Source: Limanda limanda (Eukaryota > Chordata > Actinopteri > Pleuronectiformes > Pleuronectidae). Taken from it: a stretch of DNA of 64,000 nucleotides. The stretch lies in the NCBI RefSeq assembly GCF_963576545.1, contig NC_083639.1, forward strand, positions 25,682,118 through 25,746,117, written 5' to 3'. Both the position numbers and the translations under genes were made by a program. Positions 22,701-36,400 of this stretch are shown here, one piece after another. The stretch's first letter is position 1; every line of letters starts with the position of its first letter. The notes beneath the pieces are model-generated. The model saw nothing but the letters and a program-made list of their open reading frames with translations. It made no database searches and had not been told where the DNA came from.

Positions 22701-24777
22701 CAGGTAAGATTAACCGGTGACTCAATTAAAGTTTGTGGCACGTGTTTGTGGTGCTCCTCAGCGCCTAATCAAAAATATCATCTTCATTATCTCACAATTA
22801 TTCCTCCCAAACTCTAAATAACAAGAGCTGTTCTGCCAATTCTGGAAATCTATGAATATACATGTGCAAAACCCAGCAAACAAAGTGTTGAATGTTGATG
22901 TGTCGTGTTCTGCAATGAAGCCACTGATGCTAATGTGTTCTAGTAACGTTATGGTCTTAGAGGAGAGGGTTATGCTAAGTCTGGCTCCAGTGTTTCATTG
23001 AGCCATAAACTCTGGCATGTCCAAAAAAACAATGCAAAGTGCTGTTATAGTTCAGCTCCACAATTTCATGCTAGTTTCGAGTCATTTCACGTGTTTTTAG
23101 CGAAATGTTGTGCAACAGGTTTCACGTGTTTACAAAAAAACAATCTCTTGAAATTTCTCATGTTTTTTTTCTCCAACAGACTAAAAAGATAACGAAGTCC
23201 ATTAAAATGATTGTGCTGATACAGAGCCTGCAGCAAACTAGCAAATAAACAAAAGGGCCTTGCAGGAAAATATGTTGTCTGATTAATTAAGAGTTAGCGA
23301 GCAGTGCTGATAATAAATCCACTGCCCCACACACACACACAAACATACACACGGTTTAGTTGCACAAATCAATATGTGGAGTGAAAAGTCACGGGTGATT
23401 AAAGTGTTTCAGATGTTCCTCTGCATCTTATCAAACTTCTGGCTGTGAAAGTCACAGAAAACACATCGATGACCTTGAACTATCAGTGACACTGTAAAGT
23501 CTCACAGTCAATATCATCCCAGAATAGCCAAAGTGTTCAGATTCCTGAGTGAACTCCAACAGACTCACGATATTTGTTGTGCGCCTCCTGCATATTTGAT
23601 CGCAGCGAGCTTTCAGAACGTGAAACCGACCCAGACATTATTCCATCGGGCGATCAGATGTAATGCAGGCGACTCCGAGCGCCTCCAGCACCTGTTTTTT
23701 TAATCCTCACAGTTCTGGCAATATGAGGCTCATGTTATTGGAAAGCCACAGAAGTGGGTGAATTCAAATTCCTGTCATGCAATATTAACGGCACTGTGTC
23801 CCGGCGAAATTGAAAAATTCCAGCCTCATGAAAGATGCTGGGTGATAAACAGAAATTAATCTTGTTTTTGTTTGTCGGGAGAAAAATCTTATTTTTTACC
23901 AACAACGAGAGGGTCGGCCGACAATTATGCGTAAATCTGTGGGATGAAAAAAGGAGCAGAGATGTTAAGAGTCTGTTGTTTATCATCACTTACAAAGAGG
24001 AAACGATCTGATTTATCAGTGGAGCGCGAACATCAGGTTCATGTTGGGAGATATTTGTCCTTATTATGGCAAATAAACTGTGATTAAAGTATGGATCAGA
24101 TTAGGCAAACAAAAGGGTTATGGAACGTTCATGTCACGGTTAATAAAAATGTTATTACTGTTGTTATTACGCTTTGGATGTTTTGTTTTCATTGGTTCTG
24201 TCGGTTGATTTGTTTGTTTGCTTGTTCTTTAGCAGGTTGACATAAAAACTACTTTACAGATTTCTACTAAATTTGCTGACTGGACCAGACGTGAGCCAAG
24301 AAAGAACCTTTTACATTTCGGCTTGGATCCAGTCAAAGAGGTGGATGCAGTTGTTTTTTTTGTTATTACATTTTCATCAATTTTAAAGAGATAATAATTC
24401 ACATTTGGGAAAATGATCTCCATGAGTGTCTGAGCTTGATTGAATTTGAGGGACCTGTTGGTCACTTTAGTTGCAGATATCTGTCGGTCTGCTAGTTGAA
24501 GGCTGGTGGCTGGATGCTCTTCTCCTTCCTCAGCCTCCACACACTTCCTCTCCTTTACATAACGGATCCATTACCACTGGGACATAAACTGAGCAGTGAC
24601 TCATTCATAATGGACATAATTTCTACTATTACTGTTAAATTGTTTCTATAAAGAATGGTATTATCAACATAACAGACACTGTAGCAAATGGTAAAATAAT
24701 AGAATAAGCTTTTAGCACCTTTCTTCTGCTACGCAAAAGAATTAACTACGGATGTTTTTCTCTCTGCTTATTGTAGG
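22701..24777. other. Non-coding stretch
   Basis: AT-rich, no gene recognised, short CA tract near 23330-23351. Confidence 0.4.
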
Positions 24778-24888
24778 AGCTGCTGGGTCTCTATAATATT
24801 GTAAGGTCGTTATGTAAAGAGCCTTGAAATATAGTTGCGATACATAATATCAAGGCTACAATACAAATAAAAATGAATTGAATCATAC
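24778..24888 (+). mobile_element. Degenerate LINE 3' end
   Basis: AAGAGCCTTGAAATATA followed by CAAATAAAAATGAATTGAAT is the usual shape of a fish LINE 3' end with an (AATTG)n tail. It is heavily diverged. The left end is approximate. Confidence 0.5.
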
Positions 24889-25650
24889 AATTAAATAAAC
24901 AAAAAATGGAATACTGCACACACAAAAAAAAACGTATATGGAGCAAATCTAATAAATCACTACTCTGCAAATAGCAGGCATCATCTGGAGAAAATAAGTA
25001 TAAAAGTAAAAAGGATATAATATAACATGGAACTGGCTCCATTGTGGAAACACCAGACTGATATTAAACAACTTTAAAGAGTCCACCGTGATGGAAATCC
25101 ACCGGAGCTGGCACGACTCACAGCAAAGTGTTGCTCCTCAGTGATTCTCTCCAGAACCTGTGTGATGATCACAGCATTTATCTCACTCATCAGCTCCTCC
25201 CATTACTTCTCTTAACAGCGTGTTGAATAGAGCTTCTGACAGCCTGTCAGCGTGAGCAGCAGCAGCGTGCAGAGGATTTGGCAGCGCAGCATGAGAATGT
25301 TTTACAATAGCTAACTGGACTCGTCCAACAGCTGCAGAGACAAGCAGAGCGAAGCCGTGAATATGCTAAATGCTTCCAACTTCTTTTAATCCGGACATCG
25401 GATGCAATGGATCCACGGCGTCAATGATTGTAAGATGAAGGCGTGAGATCTGCTCCGGGTAAGAGGTCCTGGTGACTATGGTTCACCACCGGGGCAACTT
25501 ATCTACAGCCCTCCACTTGTGGCTGTGTAAATATTCTTCACGAGAGACGAGGCTGTCACGTCATCAGAAACCAAGCCTTTCCTGTCAGGGGCTAATGTGA
25601 AGGTGTATATCACACCAGGGGTCCGCCCTCTGAGCACAGAGATGCAGGAA
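24889..25650. other. Non-coding stretch
   Basis: No gene or repeat recognised. Confidence 0.4.
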
Positions 25651-26500
25651 CAGCCCTATATTCCCACAGCCCTATTTTCCCACAGCCCTATGTTCCCTCA
25701 GCCCTAAATTCCCACAGCCCTATGTTCCCACAGCTCTATATTCCCACAGCTCTATGTTCCCACAGCCCTATATTCCAACAGCCCTATTTTCCCACAGCCC
25801 TATATTCCCACAGCTCTATGTTCCCACAGCACTATGTTCCCACAGCCCTTTATTCCCACAGCCCTATGTTCCCACAGCCCTATATTCCCACAGCCCTATG
25901 TTCCCACAGCCCTATATTCCCACAGGCCTATGTTCCCACAGCCCTATGTTCCCACAGCTCTATATTCCCACAGCTCTATGTTCCCACAGCACTATGTTCC
26001 CACAGCCCTATATTCCCACAGCTCTATGCTCCCACAGCCCTATGTTCCCACAGCCCTATATTCCCACAGCCCTATATTCCCACAGCCCTATGTTCCCACA
26101 GCCCTATATTCCCACAGGCCTATGTTCCCACAGCCCTATATTCCCACAGCTCTATGCTCCCACAGCCCTATGTTCCCACAGCCCTATGTTCCCACAGCCC
26201 TATATTCCCACAGCTCTATGTTCCCACAGCCCTATGTTCCCACAGCCCTATATTCCCACAGCACTATGTTCCCACAGCCCTATGTTCCCACAGCCCTATG
26301 TTCCCACAGATCTATGTTTCCAGAGCCCTATGTTCCCACAGCCCTATGTTCCCACAGATCTATGTTCCCACAGCCCTATGTTCCCACAGCACTCTGTTCC
26401 CACAGCCCTATATTCCCACAGCTCTATGTTCCCACAGCCCTATATTCCCACAGCTTTATGTTCCCACAGCCCTATATTCCCACAGCCCTATGTTCCCACA
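25651..26500 (+). repeat. 16-bp minisatellite, unit CCCTATRTTCCCACAG
   Basis: About 53 head-to-tail 16-bp units with A/G variation at one site and occasional C/T changes (GCTCTAT, GCACTAT, GATCTAT). Because 16 is not a multiple of 3, every forward frame reads the same 16-residue cycle and all three are open for 246-289 codons. The ORFs come from the repeat; no promoter or splice context supports a protein. Confidence 0.95.
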
Positions 26501-26586
26501 TTTCTAATATTCATTACAAAATTAGGCCCTATGTTCCTACAGTTCCCACATTTCTACCCCTGCCTGGTAGTTAAGGGTTCACCTGG

Positions 26587-26607
26587 CCCTAACCCTAACC
26601 ATAACCC
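26587..26607 (+). repeat. Short telomere-like CCCTAA run
   Basis: Three and a half CCCTAA units with one change, lying between the minisatellite and its inverted arm. Confidence 0.7.
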
Positions 26608-26621
26608 TTTCAGAAAAATCT

Positions 26622-26785
26622 AGAAATGTGGGAACATAGGGCTGTGGGAACATCTGGACACATTTTTCAAAATAAATCTGGGAACATAGGTCTGTGGGAA
26701 CATAGGTCTGTGGGAGCATAGGGTCTAATTTTCAAAATTGTCAGTGAAAAAAAAAAATCCTTAGAAATGTGGGAACATAGGACTG
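26622..26785 (-). repeat. Inverted short arm of the 16-bp minisatellite
   Basis: Several units read as the reverse complement of the main array (TGTGGGAACATAGG), including AGAAATGTGGGAACATAGGG, which mirrors the array end at about 26488-26507. The two arms form a large imperfect inverted repeat around the telomere-like run. Confidence 0.8.
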
Positions 26786-28610
26786 ACCCCGCCCCCCCCC
26801 GCTGAGTAGCCTACAGTTGGGAAGTAACGCGAGTGGGGGGGCTGGCCACAGGAAGCAGTGGGAGTGTTGTCGTACGATCGCCTCAGTGGGAACGAGTATT
26901 TACTGCGGTCGACTTGAGGATATTCTTGCTTCTTATTACATCATACAGATTGTTCCGTGTCAGCAGCCCACCCCCCCCCCACCACCACCCCGAAGGCGGG
27001 TCATGCTGTGTGTGTCTAGCAATGACAATTCCCACCAGTTGTGCGATGACACATCTGCCTCACTGTTCCACGAGTCAGGACTGTAGATGGTGAATGAGGG
27101 GAAATGAGCGTCCATAATTCCCCTGTTTCGTCCGCGAGGAGCCTGAAGTTTTTTCGGCGTGACCTCCTTAAGGAGACGTTATTGGATTAGACTGTCACGC
27201 CACCGGACGGATGCGTGATCAAACAACTTTTATTCTCCACAGCCGTCTTTATTACGCACAATCTTGCGAGGGAAACGACTCATTAGGAGCCGTTGTGAAT
27301 CACTTACAGACGGACGCCTCAGCCCGGCAGTTCAAGAAACGGACAGTACAATACGAGAGGGAGGCATCTAATTTGATTTCATTATGGGACTCTCGTGCCA
27401 TTATCAGGTCGCCTTTGTCGGGATGTGAAGCGTTAGCGTTGGTTTCCGAAGCTCCTTTCCTCCCACGGCCTCTAAGTGGAGGCCTAGAGGAGGCCTGTGG
27501 TCTATTTAGAGGAGAGACCTCCTGGGGCCTAATGAGCTCAACACCCAAGGAGGCATCATTTAACCAGATGCCTCATTCCACGACTCTACAGGCCACAAAA
27601 ATTGAAATATTCATCGCTTGTTTAAGCTGCTACATTTATAGATCTGTTAACATCCCAGCGAAGGTCAAAGCAGTTCATCTCACGTGACGCCTCGGCAACG
27701 TAAGTTTTGATGTTCCACATTCCGATGTGGCGCTAATTGATACTCTAGAAAAGCCTAAACCATTATCAGCTCATCTAGTGTACACACATGCAATTCATCC
27801 ATTGGATTGGCAATTGAAAGGAGACAATATATCAAATGAGTTTTGCTTGACTTCCCATTCGAATAAAACAGAAAATATTAATCTGCACCGAGGGTGTCAC
27901 TGATCTGTTTATAAGCTCTTTAACTTCCCAAGCAGAATCAATGATCACTCTTTTAACAGCTTTGTTATCTCCCTCGTTCTATATTTGCACTTTAAGTATT
28001 ATGTTTTCTGCTAATTAATGAACGCCATGAGAGGCTCTGGTGTCTCGTAATCGTGCAGAAACAAAGCGCTTCGACAAAACCACGTCTGGTAAATAGGGAC
28101 ACTACCTCTCATCGTTTGCAGCGTATCAAGAGGATAATACCTCAGTTGCTAATGATAATTAATGCTCTATGAGATACGGGTAATAGCATGGGAAGAGTCT
28201 TGCGAGTATATTTATGGAGAAGATTCACGTGGGGGATGGGATTCAGGTTTTTGTTGATCCTCGGCTCTAATTAAAGTTAAACTGGCTCGTACTTTAACTT
28301 CCCTGAGCCAGTCTGACCAGTCCGACCACAGAGTGGTCAGCATCTGTTACAGGACTGAAGAAGAAGAAGAAGGTCGACTTTTGTCTTCATCATTTCATCT
28401 ACTACAACAACGTGACGCGTTTCCTCGTGTAAGACTCGGAGCGGAACACAGAGAATATCGAGGCTTCGCGTTTCAAATCCAATCATAATCTGGGGATTTG
28501 ACTTTGACTCCCGATCAGAGTGTTCGTCTCCTTACTCTCTGGTCCAGACCTGTGGGTGGAAATTCTCCAATTATGACATACTGATCTGAACCTGCTGGCT
28601 GCACTGGTGG
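26786..28610. other. Non-coding stretch
   Basis: No gene recognised. A 158-codon open frame at 27211-27687 has no domain. Many TAAT-containing AT-rich segments at 27700-28200 could be regulatory, but this cannot be shown from the sequence alone. Confidence 0.4.
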
Positions 28611-28618
28611 GACTTCAG

Positions 28619-28812
28619 CAGTGGTGGGAAGTAACGAAGTAGAAATACTTTGTTACTGTACTTAAGTAGATTTTTCACGTATCTGTACTCTACTTGAGTT
28701 TTTATTTTCTTGACGACTTTTTACTTTTACTCGTTACATTTGAACAAAAATATCTGTACTTTCTACTTCTTACATTCTCAAACTGACTCGTTACTTGAAC
28801 AGCGGAGGTTGA

Positions 28813-28843
<31 letters not shown>

Positions 28844-29187
28844 TCTAGGGTTCAAAATTTGTAAAATTATACATTACATACATTATATTCATATTGTTGT
28901 TATAATTTTTCAGTCAGTTGAGATAAATCTTGAGGAGAAACATTGTGGATTGTTTTGTGTCTGTATAGGACTACTATAAAAAGCACTTTGTACTTTTACT
29001 TTTGATACTTAAGTACATTTCAACACCAGATACTTTTGATACATAAGTACTTTAAATATGAGCTACTTTAAGACTTTTACTCAAGTCATTTTCTGACGGG
29101 TGACTTCTACTGTTACCGAAGTCACTTTCAGGTAAGATATCTGTACTTTTACTCAAGTATGGCTTTCAAGTACTTTATACACCACTG
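28619..29187 (+). mobile_element. CAGTGGTG hAT-type MITE, copy 1
   Basis: Begins CAGTGGTGGGAAGTAACG and ends GTATACACCACTG-like (TTTATACACCACTG), with a perfect 8-bp target duplication GACTTCAG (28611-28618 and 29188-29195). It is packed with TACTTNAGTA/AAGTA motifs, is non-coding, and has a (CT)n tract at 28818-28842. It is the inverted counterpart of 41515-42156. Confidence 0.92.
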
Positions 29188-29195
29188 GACTTCAG

Positions 29196-30479
29196 AGGAA
29201 AAAGAAACCAGGGTAATTTAGACCGGGCTGTCTGCTGCTCCCCTTGGATCAACACCTAAGATTACCTCTGTGAACCTTCTTAGTATGACTAGCTTTACTG
29301 GACGTCTGCTGAAACAACCCTGGAAATAGTGGGAAGCCCAAGGTTTTCTTTCTACCCTGTGGTGGACGGAGCAGCTGCAGGACAGTGTACTTTGTCAATG
29401 TCACTTAAAAACCTAATGCTAAATAGTCAGCATACTGTATAAGCCAATGTCTGAGCCAATTGGCCAACGTTTGACTACGAATCAGCCTCTGGGGGCAACA
29501 GCCAATATTTTGGGGCTTCAAGTGTAGACAGCAGACATACGGGCGATGACTCCCGAAAACTGATTACAGTCCAACGTGTCCACGTGGACTGTTAACCTGC
29601 AGGCAACCAGGGCCTGCTCAAATGTGATTGGCCGAGGCTTCCAGCCCCTAAATCTTGTCGCTTGCCTTCAGTTGCTTCCCATTCACGAGGAAGAGGCTGT
29701 TTGCAGAGATTAGAGGAACCTGAAGTGAACTCACTCGCTAGATGTGCTGCTTATAAATACAAAATATGTGACATTAAGGTTTGGAGATTCTGTGGGCCGC
29801 CAACATGTGCTGACAAACCACCGATGCAGCTCTGGACAAACTAAAGTACAAAATCTCAATAAAAAAGTGCCGGGACCCTTCATCCTGACGGGAACAACTC
29901 ACACTCATCATCGAGGGGATGAAGAACGACATGCCTGCACGTAATTAATGACTGTGTGGTAATCCATCGATCTTCCTGAGCCACTATCTGATTAGAGAGA
30001 GACAGCTTTGCCCAAACCTCACTCCCCCCCACCCCCTCCAAACCCCCTTCCTTCAGATGGGTCTATTTCTGATCCCAAAAACTTGCCTGAAAAGCCTGGA
30101 GCTTGTGTGTCAGTTTGTGTATGAATCACGGACATCAGCGCTGTGTTCATCCACTCTGTAAAGTGCTGTCTCACCTTAATTCTGGTCACTAAATTTGGAC
30201 TAATGGCTTCTTCCCCTCCTGATGACGTGGAGATGAAAAGACATCAATCAAACTCCTGCTGGTTCCCGTCAGACTGACATGTTGTTCTTTACTCCGCCTT
30301 CGCTGATCCGCCTATAAACCAGATTCTGTTGTGGAACAATCAGGAAGAGAAGAAGACTGTCTCATAAAATGTACATAATGTAAACAACTATTTTCATAAT
30401 CGCGACATTCAAAACATTTACAAACCCAACATTCAGTTGAATATGTGTTAAATTAACACATATTATATTATATTATAGT
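29196..30479. other. Non-coding stretch
   Basis: No gene or repeat recognised. Confidence 0.4.
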
Positions 30480-30845
30480 ATATTATACCGCATTACATTG
30501 CATATTGCAATTTGACACTGTTCACTGTTTTGCATGTTGCATTTTGCATATCACTTTTACTTCACTTTTTATATCTTTTATCTTTTATGTATTTTTATAT
30601 AGATATGTTTATGTCTAAATTAATGTTACTTTGTATAAATATTAGAAAAAGTGAGTAAATAAGAAGTAACTAGTGAGTAAATACATATTGTTTTTTATTG
30701 TTTTTCTTATGCGTGGTGTATTTATTGTGTTTTTATGTTCCTATGTTCATTGTATGCACCAATAACCAGAGCAAATTCCAGGTAGGTGTGAACCTACTTG
30801 GCAATAAATACCTTCTGATTCTCATTCTGATTCTGATTCTGATTA
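30480..30845 (+). mobile_element. L2-type LINE 3' end with (ATTCTG)n tail
   Basis: From 30623 it matches the reverse complement of 10233-10459. It ends CTTGGCAATAAATACCTTCT plus (GATTCT)n. The upstream TTGCATATTGCA-rich part probably belongs to the same element. No ORF remains. Confidence 0.7.
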
Positions 30846-32215
30846 TTAGGGGAAATAACCAGCACACGAGTCAATGATGAAAATAATCTTTAGCATAAAT
30901 ATTAACCAACAGAAAATAACCTTTTGTTTTCTTTCCTTCGTTATTGAATAATTGTGAAAAACCTTTCTGCCTTTACTTTGAAAAGAGTTACGTGCGCCAG
31001 TTATGTTTGGTCTGTGTCTGTAAGCTTCCAGAAGATTTTCACAAACACAGACAGAAAGTTTCATTCGTTTCCGTATCTAACGTTTAGCAAAAAACCCATT
31101 AACAGTAGTTTAGAAGTACAGCCGATGCTAATGAGAATGTGGAGGAGCCCCCTCTGGAGCCACCTCACCCGTGTGGCTCAGAATGACTCGGAGGTTAACC
31201 TGTATTACATCAGGTTTCCATTAAGATCAGTTATTGCAAAAGGTCCAATAGATTCTAAGACAACAAGGGGCAGGATCTCTGGATGTGTTTGCTTGATATG
31301 TCGGGCAAAAGTCCATATTTCACATTATGATATTCACCCTTATAATAAATGTCTTGTGTCCCGTCCACAGTTGAAGTGATTGTCAATGTTTCTAAAAAAA
31401 CTATACTACTATACTATGCCTGTCTCCTGTCATCCTGCTGATTGTGTATGTATGTATGTTTGTGTATACATTGATGTATATGTGTATGTACGTATATATA
31501 TATGTATGTATGTATGTATATATATATTTGTATATATATGTGTAAGGATATATATTGCAGTGCTCATTGTTAGTTTGGGGTGGGACTTTTTTTGTTGTTT
31601 TGTTTGTTTTGTTGTCTGTTTTGTTTTTCTAATGTTTGTTCTATAAAACGGTAAAAAAAAAAAAAAAGAATATAAAAAAAATATATATATATATACTACT
31701 CCCATTTTCCTATCATCTGAGATGCTAGATCTTCACCTGACAACTGCCAAATGGTGACGTAGAGCCACAGACCACCACGGTGTTTCCATTAAGCAGCTGG
31801 TTGAACCGGGAAGCAGCATCTGTTCTCCCGGCTGTGTGTCCTCCTCACACGCAGCCAGTTTGCATTGTGGCTTCATTTGGATGATTCAAGGGGAATAAAC
31901 CCCCGAATGAGAAGGCGTCTGTGCTCCTGTCGCCAAAGAAGCTGTTTCAACTCAAACCCGAACACGTGAATCACAGACTCTTTGTGATCGCCCGCCTCTG
32001 TCAGCAGAGAGGATGTACCTGTCAAATCATTTAAATTACTACAACCGTTGTCGAGATGGAACTGCTTGGCTCAGCGCTTTGACGTTGTGGAACTTGCAGA
32101 GGCCCGGGAAGTGTTCGCTTCACCGGGTTCTGGTGTCTTTGCAAAACAGAATTATGCTCTGAGAAATGTCTCTGTCCAAACTCATGGAATTGAATCAAAA
32201 TCAACAAAGTGAAGT

Positions 32216-32239
32216 TAACCCTAACCCTAACCCTAACCC
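32216..32239 (+). repeat. Interstitial telomere-like (CCCTAA)n
   Basis: About four CCCTAA units flanked by unrelated sequence. Too short to mark a chromosome end. Confidence 0.85.
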
Positions 32240-33337
32240 TGGCTTCGTAAACACTCGCAGCACGGCCCTATGCATTACCCCCCCCCCCTCGGAGCTGCTC
32301 TCTTTAATCAGTGCACATGCAGTACATTAAAACACTGGACACTGCAGAAGTGACCATCAGCCAACTCGCTCTGCAGTCAATGTGTGTCACATTTTAAATT
32401 GAATATTTCTCACGCCAGCAAAACCCCTCCCCTGACGTAGAACCTAGAAATTACAAGAGTTATAAGGTTGGATTTTAATTGAATATATATATACATCTCA
32501 CTCCTTCATGTTCCCCTATAGTTAATGGCCTCTTGTAGACCCTTGACTGTTCATAAATCAGAAGTTCAGCTCTGGCGTTATTACAAATTGAATGATCTGG
32601 CAAAAGAGGCTGTATCCATGAATCTTCGGAGCCGAGCGGGAGGTAAAAAAAAAGATGTGGAAACATAAACAGGGGAGCTGGCAATTTTTCTATGTCACTA
32701 TGCCATGTCAGTTTCAAGAAATAAAGAGGTGGAGGTTGCAGGTCTGATTATGAGACTGAGACTCCTGCAGATATTCAGAGTCAGTGCTTTTCAAGCGGTT
32801 TCTTGTGATGTCCTGAGGTGTCCAGCTTTGGTACATGTACGAGGATGATGTCACATTTACAATCGATTCAATTTGGAAAGGTTTGATGGACAAAACATTA
32901 GTAAAGCTCTTTGTAATTTATACATTTTAAAAAGGAGACATATTCAGTTTTTACCTTTTCTCTTATAGTTTTTTCTGTGTATTTAAGTGCTCCATAAAAG
33001 GTAAAGAGGGTTCCCAGACAAGTTATTAATGCCAACTTTATTAACTATTTATTTAATAACATACAAAATAATACTAATTATACAAAAATAATGATAATTA
33101 GCATCATTTGGTCTATTGGGTTGAATCAAGTGCAATATTGAATATATTGTGACAGACAACCCATCTTATGTCAGAAAATAGAATATTTAAAAATTATTTT
33201 AATAGAAAACCAGGCTCCATCACTGTAAAGACCCTAGAGACAAATTCCTTATCTATAATTACAATCCTACAGGATTTCCCCAACATTGCACAAAACAAAA
33301 AGTTTGGTGCTCACTTGGAAACATCCGTCATGGCGAG

Positions 33338-33338
<1 letters not shown>

Positions 33339-33403
<65 letters not shown>
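33339..33403 (+). repeat. (CA)n microsatellite
   Basis: Uninterrupted CA repeat of about 65 bp. Confidence 0.98.
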
Positions 33404-33406
<3 letters not shown>

Positions 33407-36400
33407 GGTGTCTGTTACCTTCTGTTCCACTCAATGATACAATTTTAATGATTTCTTCAACAGAGAAGCATATCTAGCTCCGACGATGCTGCGTTGTATC
33501 AGAAAAATAAAAGTCCCCTGTTGTTCTGCACTGGATTCCTGAAACCCAGCCGGAGACCAGCTCCCTGCAGGGAAAACCCATCGCACCCTCTAAAGAAGTG
33601 CTGCTGCCAGAGCTGAGAAAGAGACATATGAGGCTGTGGACGTCCAATTGATTTCCAGTCAACACATCGCTCACGTAGTCTTTTATGTGTTAAATTATTT
33701 AAGTGCTGCAGCTTGAGGGAAGTGAGTTTATCTCTTCCCAGAGGAGCAGGGGAAACTCAGCCGTGTCACCGAGTATTTCACATCAGGTATTTCACACGGA
33801 TTCCACTGTATTAGTTAAATTGGGTTTTCTGGGATTGGCCTCTTCACCCGTGGGTTGAGACAAGGTCGGAGCAGGAGCCAGAGGGCGCCGCACATTATCA
33901 TTACAGAGGAGGTCTCCATCATTACTGCAGTGGAACAGTAAATGGGGCGTTGCAGCTTACCTCTCCAAGCATCGTTTTGTCATCACACAGCGATCTTGGT
34001 AAATGACCATATTCATTATTCATCAGCGATTACTGTCATAATCGATTTGGTCCCAATGGTGTGAATTCCACAATGTGTTCTTAATCCCATCCCCGAGAGA
34101 GGCTGACCTTTGTCACATCTCATTAGGTGGCACGAGTTCAGCGGCACACGGAGGCAGCTTCTACCACTTCTCCATTAAGTGCCGGGTAATTGGTCGCCCG
34201 CTAATTGGATTTAATCAACATCTCTGTACATGTGACACGTGGCTGGTGTGCGACAGCATGAACATCAAACCCAACCGGTGTTCAGTCGTATGAAAACAGG
34301 CTTTCCAGCCACACGGGGGAAAACTTTGTGTATTTTGACGCATAAATGAGTCATTTGGTGATTTAAAAAACCCGAGTTCTACTTTTCCAGCCACTGAACA
34401 CCTTTCTTTTTTGCGCCCTGCCTCTCCTCGTGGCGATGACCTTCCTGTTCGACCACAGCTGGCTGCATGAGGGACCTGTGGTGCGTGTGACATCTGTATC
34501 TGCCAGTGGAATGTGCTCAGGCTGTCATCTCCACGGCGCTCAGCCTGTCAGTCAGCCTCGCCACAAACAGCCCGGGACCACAGCTGTCATAATGATCCCA
34601 CAATAGAAAAGAACAATCTGCTGATCTTCTCAGCCTGACGGAGACTCCGGCTGTTCTTGAAACAGTCAGCTTGTCTTTTTTTTTTGCAACTGATGCCGAC
34701 CAGACACATGAACATGGCCTCATTCCCTGTGTGTCTTTGCAGATTCCTTCATTTGTTATCACCTACTTCACCCAATGATAGAGATGCTGCTGATGTATTA
34801 CACACAACCCTGCTAATGTCTCTGCTCTGAATAATTCACTTCTAAGCATTGACTCCTTGGTTGTTCAAGGGTATAAACCAGCAGTCTGGGCAAATAGATT
34901 TGATTTTCAACAATATGCAGGACATTTCTCAAAGGAGACATTTATGCTCCTATTCAGGCTCATGATTATAATTTGGATTATCACTTAAAAAGGTTTACAG
35001 GCTCTATTCTTTCCTCCATTGTTGCAGCTCCTCTTTGCTGCCTCAGCGTGGATTCAGCTCCGAGGACCCCGACCCGATAAAGCCCAGTCTGCTTTGATTG
35101 GAACAACTCTATGATGATTGGACAGCTACTATATTATGTAGATTTGACTTCATCGACTTTGTGATTCAGGATCAGTGAAGCAGGCCATATCTTTACAGGC
35201 TCCACAGACTCGTTAAAGGAAAAGAAAATATGAAAAAGGCTAAAACATCTTCTTTAAAAGTTGCCAGATGTGACAGCCAGTCGTCTATAAACTTTGTTTT
35301 GCCTTGTGAACGCGTTATCGTAAGGACGGCTAGTGAAAATGCTTTAAAATTAAGCACAAATGTCCACTTACACTCACAGATTAACTGATTAGATTCGGGG
35401 GGGTCAAGGTCCAAAGTTATGGTGGCCTCACGATACTTGTTTCTGGTCAAAGGTAAAGGTCAGGAAGGCGTCATATTACCTGGAGAGACTGAGACTAGAC
35501 TTGTTGGCCGAGGTAAACAACCTTAGTCTTTAAGTCTTGTTCTGGAATCTACTCTGACACAAACAAAGTCTTTCCAGTTCTGTCATAGTTTGTTTTCGCA
35601 ACATTTACAAAGTGCTGTCAAGCTAAAATGAACAAAAACGTCAAAAAAATTGCTTGATATAATAAATGGAGGACTAGCACAGCTAAATCCATTAATGCTC
35701 ACATTTCCCTGCGGTGGCTACTTGACAGTTATTTATTGTAAACAAAAAACGTTCCACTGGGTCCATCACCTTTATTTTCAGTGACTGTTAAATTCATTTA
35801 TAGTCGTTTTAATGTCATAAGAAATAGAGCATTTTGTTTGAGAGGAAAATATCTCACCCCAGGTCGTAGTCTTCTGGATGTTGATATAAAAATGTATAAA
35901 TCAGACCCTGGGGTAGATTGTTCAATGACTCCTTCTAGTTTTGATCTTTTGCCATTTAGATAATACTATGAAAAGGTTGGTGTGTTGTGCATTCTGGGAG
36001 GGCAGCCGAGCACTAGAGTAAGAACAGAGCTTAGGAGAATAGTCAATTATATTTTAACAAGACAGCTCTAGACTGTTGATGCTTAATTGATGTGTACAGC
36101 ACTAAAGCCTTGAATTCCCAGGGAAGATTGAAAAGGTATAACGAGCCAGTTATTCAGACAAGTTCTGCCAGTCGCTCATTACCCACTCAGAGTCTGTCAC
36201 TGCCGATAAAACCTGATGACTACCCCTCGCTGCTAGTTTTAATTTGTATAGGACACGATTGTGATGCATTCCTCGATGTGTTGATGAGCATTGTACGAGA
36301 GGAGCAGTCGCATTTCGGAATCCATTAAAAAATATGATTATACCTTAAAGGCTCCTAAAACTTGTAATTACTGCAGACAATTCTCTGCGTGACGACGTTA

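Noticed and set aside
25722..26623. Three overlapping ORFs of 246-289 codons
   Set aside because: They are phase-shifted readings of one 16-bp repeat. No splice sites, promoter or known domain.
27211..27687. 158-codon + strand ORF
   Set aside because: No domain or family resemblance. Length is within chance for this base composition.
30954..31379. 141-codon + strand ORF before the A-rich tract, considered as LINE ORF2
   Set aside because: The peptide shows none of the L1 C-terminal motifs seen at 63.7-64.0 kb.
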